Shown here one piece after another: positions 17,357 through 27,237 of a stretch of DNA of 64,000 nucleotides. The notes under the pieces were generated by a model. That model was not told the DNA's origin, ran no database searches, and saw only the letters and a program-made list of their open reading frames with translations. The stretch spans positions 310,001 through 374,000 of the forward strand of contig NZ_FUYZ01000001.1 of assembly GCF_900167905.1 (NCBI RefSeq), read 5' to 3'. The stretch comes from Soonwooa buanensis. Its GTDB lineage: Bacteria; Bacteroidota; Bacteroidia; Flavobacteriales; Weeksellaceae. The first letter of the stretch is position 1. Every line of letters starts with the position of its first letter. The translations under genes were made by a program, and so were the position numbers.

Positions 17357-18775
17357 TTAACATTCTGGCACGTTAACTGCGACCGCTAAACCACCTTCAG
17401 AGGTTTCTTTGTATTTAGAATTCATGTCCAAAGCTGTTTCCCACATCGATTTGATCACGTGATCTAACGAAACTCTGGCTTTGCTAGGATCACCTTCCAA
17501 AGCCAAATTAGAAGCGGTAATGGCTTTAATAGCGCCCATCGAATTACGTTCAATACAAGGAATTTGCACGAGACCGCCAATCGGATCACAAGTCAAACCA
17601 AGATGATGTTCCATGGCAATTTCTGCAGCCATCAAAACTTGTCCCGGCGTACCACCAGAAATTTCTGTTAAAGCCGCAGCAGCCATCGCAGACGACACGC
17701 CAACTTCTGCCTGACAACCGCCCATCGCAGCAGAAATGGTTGCGTTCTTTTTAAATAAAGTTCCGATTTCGCCAGCCGTTAAAATAAATCTGATAATATC
17801 TTCTTCTTTATTAAATTCTGTAAAGGTCTGTGCATACATCAAAACTGCAGGAATAACACCACTTGCACCATTGGTTGGTGCGGTGATAATTCTACCAAAA
17901 GCAGCATTTTCTTCGTTAACAGCTAATGCGAAACAACTAATCCATTTGGTTATCGAATTGAAAGTCTTCTCCTCCTCGCAAACCATCTGGAACCATTGGT
18001 CCATATTTTTATAGATTTTGGAACCGAGAAGTTTTTCATTCATTTCGGAAGCGCGACGCGTTACATTAAGACCACCAGGAAGAATTCCTTTTTTGTTAAC
18101 GCCTTTGTAGACGCACTCTTTAATATTCTTCCAAATTTCTAAAGCTTGTTGATTGGTCTCTTCACGACTTCTCCAAGATTCTTCATTTAGATAAATTAAA
18201 TCTGAAACTCTAGTTAAATTTAGTTGCTCAATATATTTAAGAATATCACTTCCGTGATGGCAAGGATACAACGTACGAACACACATTTCGCTGTAAGTGT
18301 TGTCTTCTTTAGTCCCAACAAAACCGCCACCAAGCGAATAATAATCCTGACTTAACTCTTCTCCATCGTTGAAAACCACTTTGAAAATCATTCCGTTTGG
18401 ATGAAAGTCAAGCGTTTTTTCTTTATTTAAAATTAAATGATGTCCGTAGATAAAGGTTAATGGATGTTCGCCACCAAGATTAAGAATTTGCGTTTCCTTA
18501 ATATGCGCAATTTTTTCATCAATTTTTGTTGTATCGATGGTTTTAAAATCTTCACCAGAAAGTCCCAACATCCCAGCAATGTCTGTTCCGTGGCCAATTC
18601 CCGTTTTTGCAAGCGAACCAAAGAATTCTACAAAAACTTCTTTAACATCAGAAAGTTTTCTGTCTTTTTTAATAAGGTTCAAAAACATCTCTGCCGCGTT
18701 CCAAGGTCCCATTGTATGCGAGCTTGACGGGCCAATTCCAACTTTTATAATTTCAAAAACACTGATCGATTCCAT
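17357..18775 (-). CDS. sdaA: L-serine dehydratase (L-serine ammonia-lyase)
   Basis: A 472-residue single-chain iron-sulfur enzyme that deaminates L-serine to pyruvate. The N-terminal beta domain begins ISVFEIIKVGIGPSSSHT, the family signature. The alpha domain has ITAPTNGASGVIPAVL, the AAMGGCQAEVG segment and CDPIGGLVQIPCIERN. Cysteines for the 4Fe-4S cluster are in GGCQ, TCDPIG and PCIE. Length equals the E. coli SdaA type with alpha and beta fused. Confidence 0.95.
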   Translation of the reverse strand: MESISVFEIIKVGIGPSSSHTMGPWNAAEMFLNLIKKDRKLSDVKEVFVEFFGSLAKTGIGHGTDIAGMLGLSGEDFKTIDTTKIDEKIAHIKETQILNLGGEHPLTFIYGHHLILNKEKTLDFHPNGMIFKVVFNDGEELSQDYYSLGGGFVGTKEDNTYSEMCVRTLYPCHHGSDILKYIEQLNLTRVSDLIYLNEESWRSREETNQQALEIWKNIKECVYKGVNKKGILPGGLNVTRRASEMNEKLLGSKIYKNMDQWFQMVCEEEKTFNSITKWISCFALAVNEENAAFGRIITAPTNGASGVIPAVLMYAQTFTEFNKEEDIIRFILTAGEIGTLFKKNATISAAMGGCQAEVGVSSAMAAAALTEISGGTPGQVLMAAEIAMEHHLGLTCDPIGGLVQIPCIERNSMGAIKAITASNLALEGDPSKARVSLDHVIKSMWETALDMNSKYKETSEGGLAVAVNVPEC

Positions 18776-18841
18776 TCAATAAAATTAGGGCTCTAAAGAT
18801 ACTATCAATTTACAAATTAAAAAGTCAATATTCAAATTTTG

Positions 18842-19486
18842 TTAAGATTTGAAGACTTCCAGCAAAATTGCTGATACTTCTTTTGGTTTTGTCGCTGGGA
18901 ATAAATGGGTTGCATTTTTAATAACGAAATCGGGTTTCGAATTTTTAATCGGAAAAACAATGTCTTTATCTGCCATGACTTGGATAATGTTGGGTATTTT
19001 TTGGAATTTCCACTCCGAAATTTTCTCGATTGACCATTTGAGATAATAAGGATGTCGCACTCGGAAATAGTTATTAATACGAGGATTTTTGGGATCGAAT
19101 AACTTTCTTAAAAAAGAATAAACCACCGCCGAGTTTTCATTAAAAAAACGTTCGGGCACCAATCTTGGGATTTTAGTAAAACCTCCCAATTTTATAAGTG
19201 GTGACTTTTCTTCATCGCTGCGAATACTTCCGAGAATTACAACTTTTTTGGCAGGTTTAAGATGATGAATTTCTTGTACCATAATCCCACCAAAAGAATA
19301 TCCCAAAAGATAAAAATCTTCTGCATCGTCGATTCTGTCCGCCATTCTTTTAACATAATGCGAAAACTCTTCTTGATTTTCGGGAATTAACCAATCTAGA
19401 AATTCGACTTCGATATCGTGGTCAAAAGTCAATTTTTCTAAAACGGTAAAATCGGCACCAAGGCCACTCACAACATATAACTTCAT
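18842..19486 (-). CDS. Alpha/beta hydrolase
   Basis: A 214-residue cytoplasmic hydrolase with a nucleophile elbow LLGYSFGGIM and a late His in NATHLFPATKP; the Asp of VMADKDIVFP is a likely acid. The substrate is unknown; similar small flavobacterial proteins are annotated only as alpha/beta hydrolases. ATG at 19486 (MKLYVVSGLG) is preferred over an upstream start that adds MIVVLI. Confidence 0.75.
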   Translation of the reverse strand: MKLYVVSGLGADFTVLEKLTFDHDIEVEFLDWLIPENQEEFSHYVKRMADRIDDAEDFYLLGYSFGGIMVQEIHHLKPAKKVVILGSIRSDEEKSPLIKLGGFTKIPRLVPERFFNENSAVVYSFLRKLFDPKNPRINNYFRVRHPYYLKWSIEKISEWKFQKIPNIIQVMADKDIVFPIKNSKPDFVIKNATHLFPATKPKEVSAILLEVFKS

Positions 19487-19517
19487 AATCAAAACTACTA
19501 TCAAAAGTAGGAAACAA

Positions 19518-19544
19518 AAAAAGAACAGACAAGCTGTTCTTTTT
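19518..19544. terminator. Terminator after the YceI gene
   Basis: An 11-bp stem AAAAAGAACAG (19518-19528) with CTGTTCTTTTT (19534-19544). The A and T runs make it usable in either direction; it lies downstream of the minus-strand YceI gene. Confidence 0.7.
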
Positions 19545-19569
19545 TAAATATTCTTAAAGTTTTAGCAAA

Positions 19570-20139
19570 TTATTTTGCAGTTACTTTAACTTTCATGTCG
19601 ATATCGTCTTTAACCAAAACGTCAGCCATAGATGATTTGTAAGCTACATCAAATTTTTGACGATCAAAGCTAAATTTATCAGTAACGATAGATGCTACAC
19701 CTTTGCTAACACCAACTTTTGCTGGGAAGCTGATGGCGTTAGTTTTTCCTTTTACAGTTAAGTTACCAGTGATTGTAGAATTCCAAAGTTTATCAGAATT
19801 TGGTTTAACCGCAGTAATTGTAAATTCAGCTGTTGGGAATTTTTCTACCTCGAAGAAGTCACCATTCTTAAGGTGGCCATCCAACTTAGCTTTTGTTTCT
19901 GCATCTTTAACATCTGTCGCGCTAATGGTCGTCATATCTAATACGAAAGTACCACCAACAACTTTATTATCTTTAACAACGATGTTACCAGATTTCACAT
20001 TAACCGTCCCATCATGAGATGATGCTTGAGATTTTGCGATTTTGTAACCCCACCAATGTACATCAGATGCTACTACTTTTTTAGTTTGTCCAAATGCTAA
20101 ACCTCCAATCATTAAAGCAACTAAAGCTAATTTTTTCAT
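19570..20139 (-). CDS. YceI family periplasmic lipid-binding protein
   Basis: A 189-residue protein with a signal peptide (MKKLALVALMIGGLAFGQ) and the YceI lipocalin-like beta barrel. Typical segments are VASDVHWWGYKIAKSQASSHDG near the start, GTFVLDMTTISATD, and WNSTITGNLTVKGKTNAISFPA. The family binds isoprenoid-like lipids in a hydrophobic channel; the ligand here is not known. Single-gene unit. Confidence 0.88.
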   Translation of the reverse strand: MKKLALVALMIGGLAFGQTKKVVASDVHWWGYKIAKSQASSHDGTVNVKSGNIVVKDNKVVGGTFVLDMTTISATDVKDAETKAKLDGHLKNGDFFEVEKFPTAEFTITAVKPNSDKLWNSTITGNLTVKGKTNAISFPAKVGVSKGVASIVTDKFSFDRQKFDVAYKSSMADVLVKDDIDMKVKVTAK

Positions 20140-20276
20140 TTTTTTAATTATTTAAAATTTTATAGTGCAAACTTAGCCATAATCATTCTAAATAAAAATT
20201 GATTTATGGTAAGAAAAACACAATTACAAGAAAAAGCCCATCCGAAGACAGGCTTAATAAGATTATAATAGATTGA

Positions 20277-20855
20277 TTAGTTCCCTAACGGAATATTGTA
20301 CGATACACCTACACCTACAGAACCAGCATTAAATTTTTGATCTGCAACTTGTCCTTTATCACCTGTAAATACTTTTGTATAATGTGCAAAGAAGTTCCAG
20401 TCTTTGTTATGGTAACCGATTTCTGGTTTTAAATAAAATCCACCATCAGGTCTTTTTGCATTGTACGCAGCATTGTCAGTAACATTATCATCGCCAACAA
20501 TGAAACCGTAACCTAAGTCAGCACCTAGATAAAATCCATATTGCTGAGGATAAATTCTAAATAATGCTGCTACAGGAACTACCCCGAAGTCATTATTATC
20601 AACTTTAACATTGTTAATAGTCGCAGACTTTCCGAAGAAGTGGTTATAACCTGTCGCGATACCCAAACCAAATCCTGGCGTTACTAAATTTTGATAAGAA
20701 ACATCTAATCCTACATTAGCGGACGTGTTACCTCCAGTAGAAACACCACCGTTAACACCGACTTTAAGCATGTTATTCATATCTGAATTTTGTGCGAATG
20801 TCATACCTCCTGCTAATACACCTATTGCTAATATTGCTTGTTTTAAAGATTTCAT
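20277..20855 (-). CDS. Outer membrane beta-barrel protein
   Basis: A 192-residue protein with a signal peptide (MKSLKQAILAIGVLAGGMTFAQ) and alternating hydrophobic strands typical of a small eight-stranded barrel (OmpA/OmpW-like, PF13568 type). It ends in VGVGVSYNIPLGN. No enzymatic motif is seen. A minus-strand hairpin with a TTCG loop (about 20229-20256) follows and probably ends the transcript. Confidence 0.75.
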   Translation of the reverse strand: MKSLKQAILAIGVLAGGMTFAQNSDMNNMLKVGVNGGVSTGGNTSANVGLDVSYQNLVTPGFGLGIATGYNHFFGKSATINNVKVDNNDFGVVPVAALFRIYPQQYGFYLGADLGYGFIVGDDNVTDNAAYNAKRPDGGFYLKPEIGYHNKDWNFFAHYTKVFTGDKGQVADQKFNAGSVGVGVSYNIPLGN

Positions 20856-21013
20856 AATTCAAATTTTTTCGTTTTACGAGAAACAGACTTGAAAAATCTA
20901 TGCCAAAATAATTTTAAAGCTCGCAAACACCCATCAAATATAAGATTTTCAATACTTTACAAAAACAAAAAAAGCACCCGAAAAGACGCTTTTTTATTGA
21001 TATTTTTAAAATT

Positions 21014-22036
21014 TTAGTATTCGAAAAGGACACTTCCCCACGTAAATCCGCTTCCGAAAGCTGACATACATACCAAATCGCCACGCTTCATACGACCTTC
21101 TTGGATCGCCTCACTCAACGCAATTGGGATAGAAGCTGCCGTTGTATTACCGTATTTTTGAATATTGATAAACACCTTCTCGTCTGGCAAATGCAATAAT
21201 TGTTGAACATATTGTGCAATACGAATATTCGCTTGATGTGGAATTAAAAGATCAAGATCTTCAATCGTTTTACCAGCTTTAGTTAAAGCTTCCATAATAC
21301 TTTCTGGGAAACGCGTCACCGCATGTTTGAACACGAAATTACCATTCATAACAGGATAAATATCTTCTGGCGTTATCGCTTCTGGCTCTGTTAACAGACG
21401 ATCTGCCCAACCAAATTTTGATCCTGGGAATTTCACTGCAAGCTCTTCCGCATATTTACCTTCAGAATGCATATTAACAGATAAAATACCCTTCGTATTT
21501 TCGTCTTCTGTCGCTGACAAAACTACCGCACCAGCACCGTCTCCGAAGATAACAGAAACACCACGACCTCTGTCGGTAAAGTCCAATCCAAAAGAATGAA
21601 TCTCTGCACCAACCACCAAAATATTTTTATAAGTCCCAGAAACAATCAGCGCATTCGCAATACTCATCGCATATACAAATCCAGAACATTGGTTTCTAAC
21701 ATCTAGCGCACCAATTGTATCGCAACCAAGCATCTCTTGTAGCAAAACACCGTTACCAGGGAAGAAATAATCTGGCGACAACGTTGCAAACACAATATAA
21801 TCGATATCTTTACCCGTAAGATTTGCATTTTTAAGCGCCATTTCCGAAGCTTTAAAGCCTAAGAAAGCACTTGTCTCTTCGCTGTCATTTCTGTCTTTAC
21901 GATGACGTCTTTCTTTAATACCTGTTCTTTCGGTAATCCATTCGTCATTGGTATTCATCAATTTTGACAAGTCATCGTTTGTCACTATATTTTCAGGAAC
22001 GTAATGTCCTACACCTGTAATTTTACTTTTATACAT
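21014..22036 (-). CDS. fabH: 3-oxoacyl-ACP synthase III
   Basis: A 340-residue KAS III that starts fatty acid synthesis by condensing acyl-CoA with malonyl-ACP. The catalytic triad is visible: Cys117 in VRNQCSGF, His in LIPHQANIRI and Asn in QKYGNTTAAS. Start ATG at 22036 (MYKSKITGVGHYVPEN). It lies alone here rather than in a plsX-fabH cluster, so it may be one of several fabH paralogues. Confidence 0.93.
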   Translation of the reverse strand: MYKSKITGVGHYVPENIVTNDDLSKLMNTNDEWITERTGIKERRHRKDRNDSEETSAFLGFKASEMALKNANLTGKDIDYIVFATLSPDYFFPGNGVLLQEMLGCDTIGALDVRNQCSGFVYAMSIANALIVSGTYKNILVVGAEIHSFGLDFTDRGRGVSVIFGDGAGAVVLSATEDENTKGILSVNMHSEGKYAEELAVKFPGSKFGWADRLLTEPEAITPEDIYPVMNGNFVFKHAVTRFPESIMEALTKAGKTIEDLDLLIPHQANIRIAQYVQQLLHLPDEKVFINIQKYGNTTAASIPIALSEAIQEGRMKRGDLVCMSAFGSGFTWGSVLFEY

Positions 22037-22258
22037 TTTCTAAATTTGTAAATCGCTTTGCAAAAATAATATTTTATTCATTACATAGAACTTTATTTAA
22101 GATATTATAACATTATTTCGAAAACATTAATAAATAAAGCGTTTTTAAATTAATTTAATATTAAAAACAAAAGTGATTAAAGCTTTTATTAAACTATTAC
22201 AAAGTCATATTTTTAGCATAAAATACAAATAATTCCAAAAAATATTTAGCTTTGCGCT

Positions 22259-23167
22259 ATGGCAATTGAAAGCATATTAAAAAACGAACATTGCGAGTGG
22301 TTAGACGTCGAAATGGCGACAGAAGATGACCTTGCTTTTTTACATAATCGTTATCATATTAACAACCTCCTTTTGGAAGATACTATTGACCCCAACCACT
22401 TACCGAAATATGAAGAAGTGGACGAGGTCAAATTTTTTCTGATGCGAGAAAACACTGATCTGGAGCGCCAAACACTTAACACGATAAGTGATGTTAGTAC
22501 AAAATTGAGTCTTTTTGTATTGCCAAACCTCATCATTACAATTCATCGGATGAAAAGTAAAAGCATCCGCGAAGTGAATGAAGACATTGAAAAGCAACCT
22601 CAACTAAAAGAGATATTATCATCTGATCAATTAGCCTTAAAACTTGCGCTTCAAGTGATGAAAACTTATGACAATGAAAGTCAGCATCTAATGGAAGTTT
22701 TGGATAATATGGAGAACGAAATTTTCTTAAAAAACACCAACCAAACTAACCAAATCAGACGTCTTTATAAACTGAAACGAAAATCTGGACTTAACACCAG
22801 AATCCTAAATATCTCGTCGGATTGGATTAATAAATTCCATACTTTAAAGTTGGAAGATGTTGAAGTCATGGATTTAATCGACAAACAAAAAGACGTTATC
22901 GCGGATTTTGATCACCTTAATGCGCAAACAACCAACTTAATATCGATGTTTCTGGCTTTATCCGATCAAAAGGCTAATCAAGTTATGAAGCTTTTAGCGA
23001 TGTTTTCGGTTTATTTTTTACCGCTAACCTTTATTGCAGGAGTTTACGGTATGAATTTCGACAACATGCCCGAACTAAAATATCCATATGGCTACTACGG
23101 AACACTAAGTTTTATGGCGCTTATCGTCATTGTGACCTTTATTTATTTCAGAAGAAAAAAATGGTAG
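22259..23167 (+). CDS. corA: CorA family divalent cation transporter
   Basis: A 302-residue magnesium/cobalt channel. The cytoplasmic domain (residues 1-235) precedes two C-terminal membrane helices. The hallmark GMN motif is in FIAGVYGMNFDNMPEL at the end of the first helix, and the second helix (FMALIVIVTFIYF) ends with a basic RRKKW tail. Divergent from fabH. The 222 bp between the two genes hold their promoters and nothing else recognised. Confidence 0.92.
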   Translation: MAIESILKNEHCEWLDVEMATEDDLAFLHNRYHINNLLLEDTIDPNHLPKYEEVDEVKFFLMRENTDLERQTLNTISDVSTKLSLFVLPNLIITIHRMKSKSIREVNEDIEKQPQLKEILSSDQLALKLALQVMKTYDNESQHLMEVLDNMENEIFLKNTNQTNQIRRLYKLKRKSGLNTRILNISSDWINKFHTLKLEDVEVMDLIDKQKDVIADFDHLNAQTTNLISMFLALSDQKANQVMKLLAMFSVYFLPLTFIAGVYGMNFDNMPELKYPYGYYGTLSFMALIVIVTFIYFRRKKW

Positions 23168-23291
23168 TCATCAATAATTATCTATTTTAAATTAAAAAAA
23201 TAAAATTATAATTCATTTTTCTAGAATTAATGCAGACTTGATAAAGAATTTCGAAAGTTTTTTTGCTAAATTTGAGTATTGCAAATATTTG

Positions 23292-26111
23292 ATGAAGAAA
23301 TTATTTTTTGGTAGCTTGTTTTTGATGCAGGGGATTTGGTGTTTTGGACAACAAGATAGCATTCGGATTTCGGCAAAATTGTCTGCTGATGCGCAAAACT
23401 TAATCGTTGAGCAGCAGATTGTATATCATAATCCTCATGAGGTTTCGATTGATAAAATCAAACTTCTCAATTGGGTTGCAGCTTACCAAAATCGAAATAC
23501 GCCACTTCTTAAACGCAAACTTAAAGACCGAAAAAAGGATTTGTATTTTGCAAAACCGACAGAACTTGGCGCACTCAACAATCTTCATGTCGAATTTGAT
23601 GGAAAAACAAAAGACATTGAGAAACTTCAAGAAGAATTTTTGTATTTAGATTTAGATCAAAAACTAGAACCACAATCTTCAAAAACCATCAAATTACGTT
23701 ACGAAGTCAAACTGCCAAATGCAAAATTTACTGGTTATGGTATCGATAAAACCGACATTAATCTCAAATATTTTTTCATAGTTCCTGATAGTTTTGAAAA
23801 TCAAGATCAATATCCCAAACATTTTTTAGATACCGAACAAAACTTAAATAGCGCTTCATATTGGGATGTTAATTTTGATATTCACGAGGCTTTTAAAGTT
23901 GAATCTAATCTTCATCATACTGGGATTTTAAAAAATGAATTTGCTGGTGTTTCTATCAACGATCCAGAGTTTTTTATTTCATTAAATAATATTGATAAAA
24001 TCTCTGTCAATGTTGATGAACAAAAGATTGATGTTGTTTTTGGTTATCCGATTACACAAGACGATCGGGCGAGTCTAGAGTTTTATTTGCCGTTACATCT
24101 TAAGTTTTTAAAAAAGCGTTTAGGTCACCTTCCTGACAAAATATTTATTAGTGAAAAATTCCGTTCGGCGGAGAAGTTTGTGGGAATTGACGACATCAAG
24201 TTTTGGAAATTTCATTACAAATTGTTTGCAGATCCAGAGAAAATAGATTTGCATTATTTTGGGATTGTGTCCAAGCAAGTCATTAATAATCTTTTTGTTA
24301 ACGAAAAAAATATTGATCATTGGTTAAAAAATGGATTACAGACTTATTGCGAATTTCAATATTTAAAAGAGTTTTATCCAGAACATAAGCTTTTGGGAGA
24401 TCTTCCTAATCAAGCAAAAATTCTTGGGATGAAACCTTTGAAGATTTTCCATGCGTCGGATCTTAAGTTGACAGAACGTTATCCATTGGCGTATCAATAT
24501 ATTTTGACACAAAACCTCGATCAAAAAATCGACGAAAATTATGAAGATCTAAGTAAGTTTAACGCTTTTGCAATCAGCCATTTTGAAACGGGAATTCTGT
24601 TTTATTTTGTTGCTGATCAAATGGGTTTTGCAAAATTTAATTCATTTTTAAATTCGTATTTCTCAGATCATTTTCAGAAACCAGTTGTTGCAAGTGATTT
24701 TTTGTCAAAACTTGAGTGGGAAAGTGGCGGAAATTCTCGTTTTTTATCATCTTTAATTGAAGAAAAAAATCGTGTCAATTTTAATCTTAAAAAATTTGTA
24801 CGAAAAGATGAGGCTTTCGATGTTAAAATAAATAAACTCGGGAAGTATAATCTACCATTTAAACTGCAAGCGGAAACCGAATCTGGACAAAAAGAAACGC
24901 AATGGCAGTACGCAGATTCTGAATCTAAAGTCTATCAAGTAAAAGCCAACGATGCAGAAAAGATTATTGTGAATGACGATTTTTCTTTTCCTGAAACCAA
25001 TTTCAGAGACAATTATTTGTATACCAAAGGTCTTTTTTCGAATATGAAAAGACTTAAATTAAAACTGATAAAAGATATTCCAAATCCTGAATTTAATGAG
25101 CTTTACATTTCGCCGCGACTAAGTTTTAATGCTTATGATAAAGTGATGTTAGGTTTTAATCTTGTTAATAAAGGCGTTTTTGATCAAAAATTTGTCTATT
25201 CTGTTTCGCCCTATTACAGTACCGGAACTGGACAATTGACTGGTAAAGCTGGCGTTTCTTACAACATTATGCCAGCGGACAGCTTTTTTAGAAGTTGGCA
25301 AATTGGTGGTTCGGCGTCGTATTTCCATTACGATTATGATTTGGCTTATCAGACTTACAGCTTTTTTACTAATTTTTCATTTAATAAAAATCCTAGAAGT
25401 GCGATTGGTAGAAACTTATATTTCAGTTATGGACATTTCCAAAAAGATTTGGACGCGAAACGTATTTTAGCAAAAGAATATGGGAAATATAACTTATGGA
25501 ATGTTGGTTACTCATATAGCGACAATGCTTTAATCCACGAAAAATACATTAATGCAGGTTTCCAATGGATGGAAGATTTTCAGAAATTATCGACTGAGGC
25601 TTTTTACCGTTGGGAATATATGAAGGATCGAAAAATAAGTTTTAGATTTTTTGGAGGTGTTTTCATCAATAACAATACGCAAAATAATACGTTCGATTAC
25701 GGGATTTCTAAAGTGTCAAACTATGCTTTTTCTTACGGTTTGTTAGGACAAAGTGCAACAACGGGAATTTTGTCTCAGCAATATATTTTGGCGGAAGGCG
25801 GTTTCAAATCTGATTTTAAAACCAAAGCTAACCAATGGATTACAAGTGTTAATGTCGATTCTCACGTTTGGAAGATGTTTAACTTGTATGCAGATTTTGG
25901 ACTTTACAAAAGCAAAGGACAAGGCGCAGACTTTATTTGGGATTCTGGTGTTAAACTAAAAATTATTCCAGACTTTTTAGAAGTTTATTTCCCAGTACAA
26001 TCTTCTCTTGGTTTCGAACCTGCGATGAAGGATTATGGTTACAGAATACGATACACGCTTATCCTTAATCTTGGCTCGCTGTTGAGTAATCTTCGCCGAG
26101 GCGTTTATTAA
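23292..26111 (+). CDS. Pseudo-M1 aminopeptidase domain fused to an outer membrane barrel
   Basis: A 939-residue exported protein (signal peptide MKKLFFGSLFLMQGIWCFGQ; the ATG at 23292 is chosen for this reason). Residues up to about 440 resemble the N-terminal and gluzincin domains of M1 aminopeptidases. The motif region GIVSKQVINN (324-333) aligns with HEXXHQxxGN, and WLKNGLQTY (344-352) with WLNEG. All three zinc ligands and the catalytic Glu are replaced. From about residue 600 the sequence is an outer membrane beta barrel (EFNELYISPRLSFNAYDKV onward). Function is unknown; peptidase activity is unlikely. Confidence 0.75.
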   Translation: MKKLFFGSLFLMQGIWCFGQQDSIRISAKLSADAQNLIVEQQIVYHNPHEVSIDKIKLLNWVAAYQNRNTPLLKRKLKDRKKDLYFAKPTELGALNNLHVEFDGKTKDIEKLQEEFLYLDLDQKLEPQSSKTIKLRYEVKLPNAKFTGYGIDKTDINLKYFFIVPDSFENQDQYPKHFLDTEQNLNSASYWDVNFDIHEAFKVESNLHHTGILKNEFAGVSINDPEFFISLNNIDKISVNVDEQKIDVVFGYPITQDDRASLEFYLPLHLKFLKKRLGHLPDKIFISEKFRSAEKFVGIDDIKFWKFHYKLFADPEKIDLHYFGIVSKQVINNLFVNEKNIDHWLKNGLQTYCEFQYLKEFYPEHKLLGDLPNQAKILGMKPLKIFHASDLKLTERYPLAYQYILTQNLDQKIDENYEDLSKFNAFAISHFETGILFYFVADQMGFAKFNSFLNSYFSDHFQKPVVASDFLSKLEWESGGNSRFLSSLIEEKNRVNFNLKKFVRKDEAFDVKINKLGKYNLPFKLQAETESGQKETQWQYADSESKVYQVKANDAEKIIVNDDFSFPETNFRDNYLYTKGLFSNMKRLKLKLIKDIPNPEFNELYISPRLSFNAYDKVMLGFNLVNKGVFDQKFVYSVSPYYSTGTGQLTGKAGVSYNIMPADSFFRSWQIGGSASYFHYDYDLAYQTYSFFTNFSFNKNPRSAIGRNLYFSYGHFQKDLDAKRILAKEYGKYNLWNVGYSYSDNALIHEKYINAGFQWMEDFQKLSTEAFYRWEYMKDRKISFRFFGGVFINNNTQNNTFDYGISKVSNYAFSYGLLGQSATTGILSQQYILAEGGFKSDFKTKANQWITSVNVDSHVWKMFNLYADFGLYKSKGQGADFIWDSGVKLKIIPDFLEVYFPVQSSLGFEPAMKDYGYRIRYTLILNLGSLLSNLRRGVY

Positions 26112-26132
26112 GATATTTTTTAAAACAAAAAA

Positions 26133-26156
26133 AAGACCGCTCATAAGAACGGTCTT
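26133..26156. terminator. Terminator between converging genes
   Basis: AAGACCG (26133-26139) pairs with CGGTCTT (26150-26156). The A-run before it provides the U-tail for the minus-strand T9SS-protein transcript. Confidence 0.65.
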
Positions 26157-26181
26157 CATTATTTATTGAAGATTAATTCAA

Positions 26182-26946
26182 TTATTTTTTGATAACTTTT
26201 TGAGAAACCGCTTGACCATTAACAGTCGCAGTTACAACATAAGTACCTTTTGCTAAGTTAGAAACATCCAATTTAGTGTTTTCTTTAACTTCAGCAGTTT
26301 TAACAACTTGACCAGCCATGTTGATTACAGATACGTTAGCAGCTTGACCGAAGATTAATTCGTTAGCAACTACTGTATTTTTTACTAAGTTAACTTTAGA
26401 AGCGTTAACATCACCAACAGCTAAGTTATCAGTATAAGTAATGTTAATTGACTTAATTCTGATTTGAGCAGATGTTCCTGTTTGACCATTCTTGATTACA
26501 ACTGTAGAAGCAGGAGTAGATGGTGTAACTAAATAAGTTGCATTAGTAGTATCAGCTGGGTCATATACTGTAGGTACAACAACGCCATCAACTGTTACAA
26601 CTGCTGTAGATGGTGCATAGTTGTCAGAACCAACAGTACCAGAAGTTACGATTTTCACTACATTTAATTTAATACCTGTTGCAGCTTTTACTGCGTAAGA
26701 GTTACCGTCTCCTGTTGCATTAGAAGAGTAAAGTCTAACAGTTCCTCCACCTGCAGTGTAGAAAGATGGTGCATTGCTAGCTCCGTTTTTTTGTGCATCG
26801 TAAGTAATTTTTCCTGCTACGATATCACCAGTAGAAAGAGCTTGAGCGTTAGAAAATCCTTGATTGTTTAGAATATAATCAAAAGTTGATTGAGCTGACA
26901 CTAAAGATACTGCAGCAACAGCTAAAATTGTAAAGATTTTTTTCAT
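26182..26946 (-). CDS. Exported protein with type IX secretion sorting domain (1)
   Basis: A 254-residue protein with a signal peptide (MKKIFTILAVAAVSLVSAQ), a beta-rich middle with no recognised catalytic residues and a C-terminal type A sorting domain of about 70 residues ending GTYVVTATVNGQ...VIKK. That domain directs export through the Por/type IX system of Bacteroidota. Its last 70 residues are nearly the same as those of the neighbouring protein at 27238-27993, while the middle parts differ. The role of the cargo is unknown. Confidence 0.85.
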   Translation of the reverse strand: MKKIFTILAVAAVSLVSAQSTFDYILNNQGFSNAQALSTGDIVAGKITYDAQKNGASNAPSFYTAGGGTVRLYSSNATGDGNSYAVKAATGIKLNVVKIVTSGTVGSDNYAPSTAVVTVDGVVVPTVYDPADTTNATYLVTPSTPASTVVIKNGQTGTSAQIRIKSINITYTDNLAVGDVNASKVNLVKNTVVANELIFGQAANVSVINMAGQVVKTAEVKENTKLDVSNLAKGTYVVTATVNGQAVSQKVIKK

Positions 26947-27194
26947 AATATAAAAAATTTAAGTTTTGTTAAAAATTGGACTGCTAATTTACAAATTATT
27001 TGAATTTAAAAACAAATGAATTAAAATTTAACAATTTTTTAATGTTGAAATTTAAATTGTCATTTTAATATTAGCCTTTTATTCAACCAAAATATCCTAG
27101 CAGCAGAAATAGTTTAGCAATTATTTCTTGTACAAAATTACGTCTTATTCCTTTTATAAAAACATGATTCATATTATGTTTTTATTAATAAAAA

Positions 27195-27214
27195 AGCCTC
27201 CAAAATTGGAGGCT
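27195..27214 (-). terminator. Terminator of the second T9SS-cargo gene
   Basis: AGCCTCC (27195-27201) pairs with GGAGGCT (27208-27214), and on the minus strand a run of T residues follows. Confidence 0.75.
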
Positions 27215-27237
27215 CAACTATTTATTTAAAATAATAA

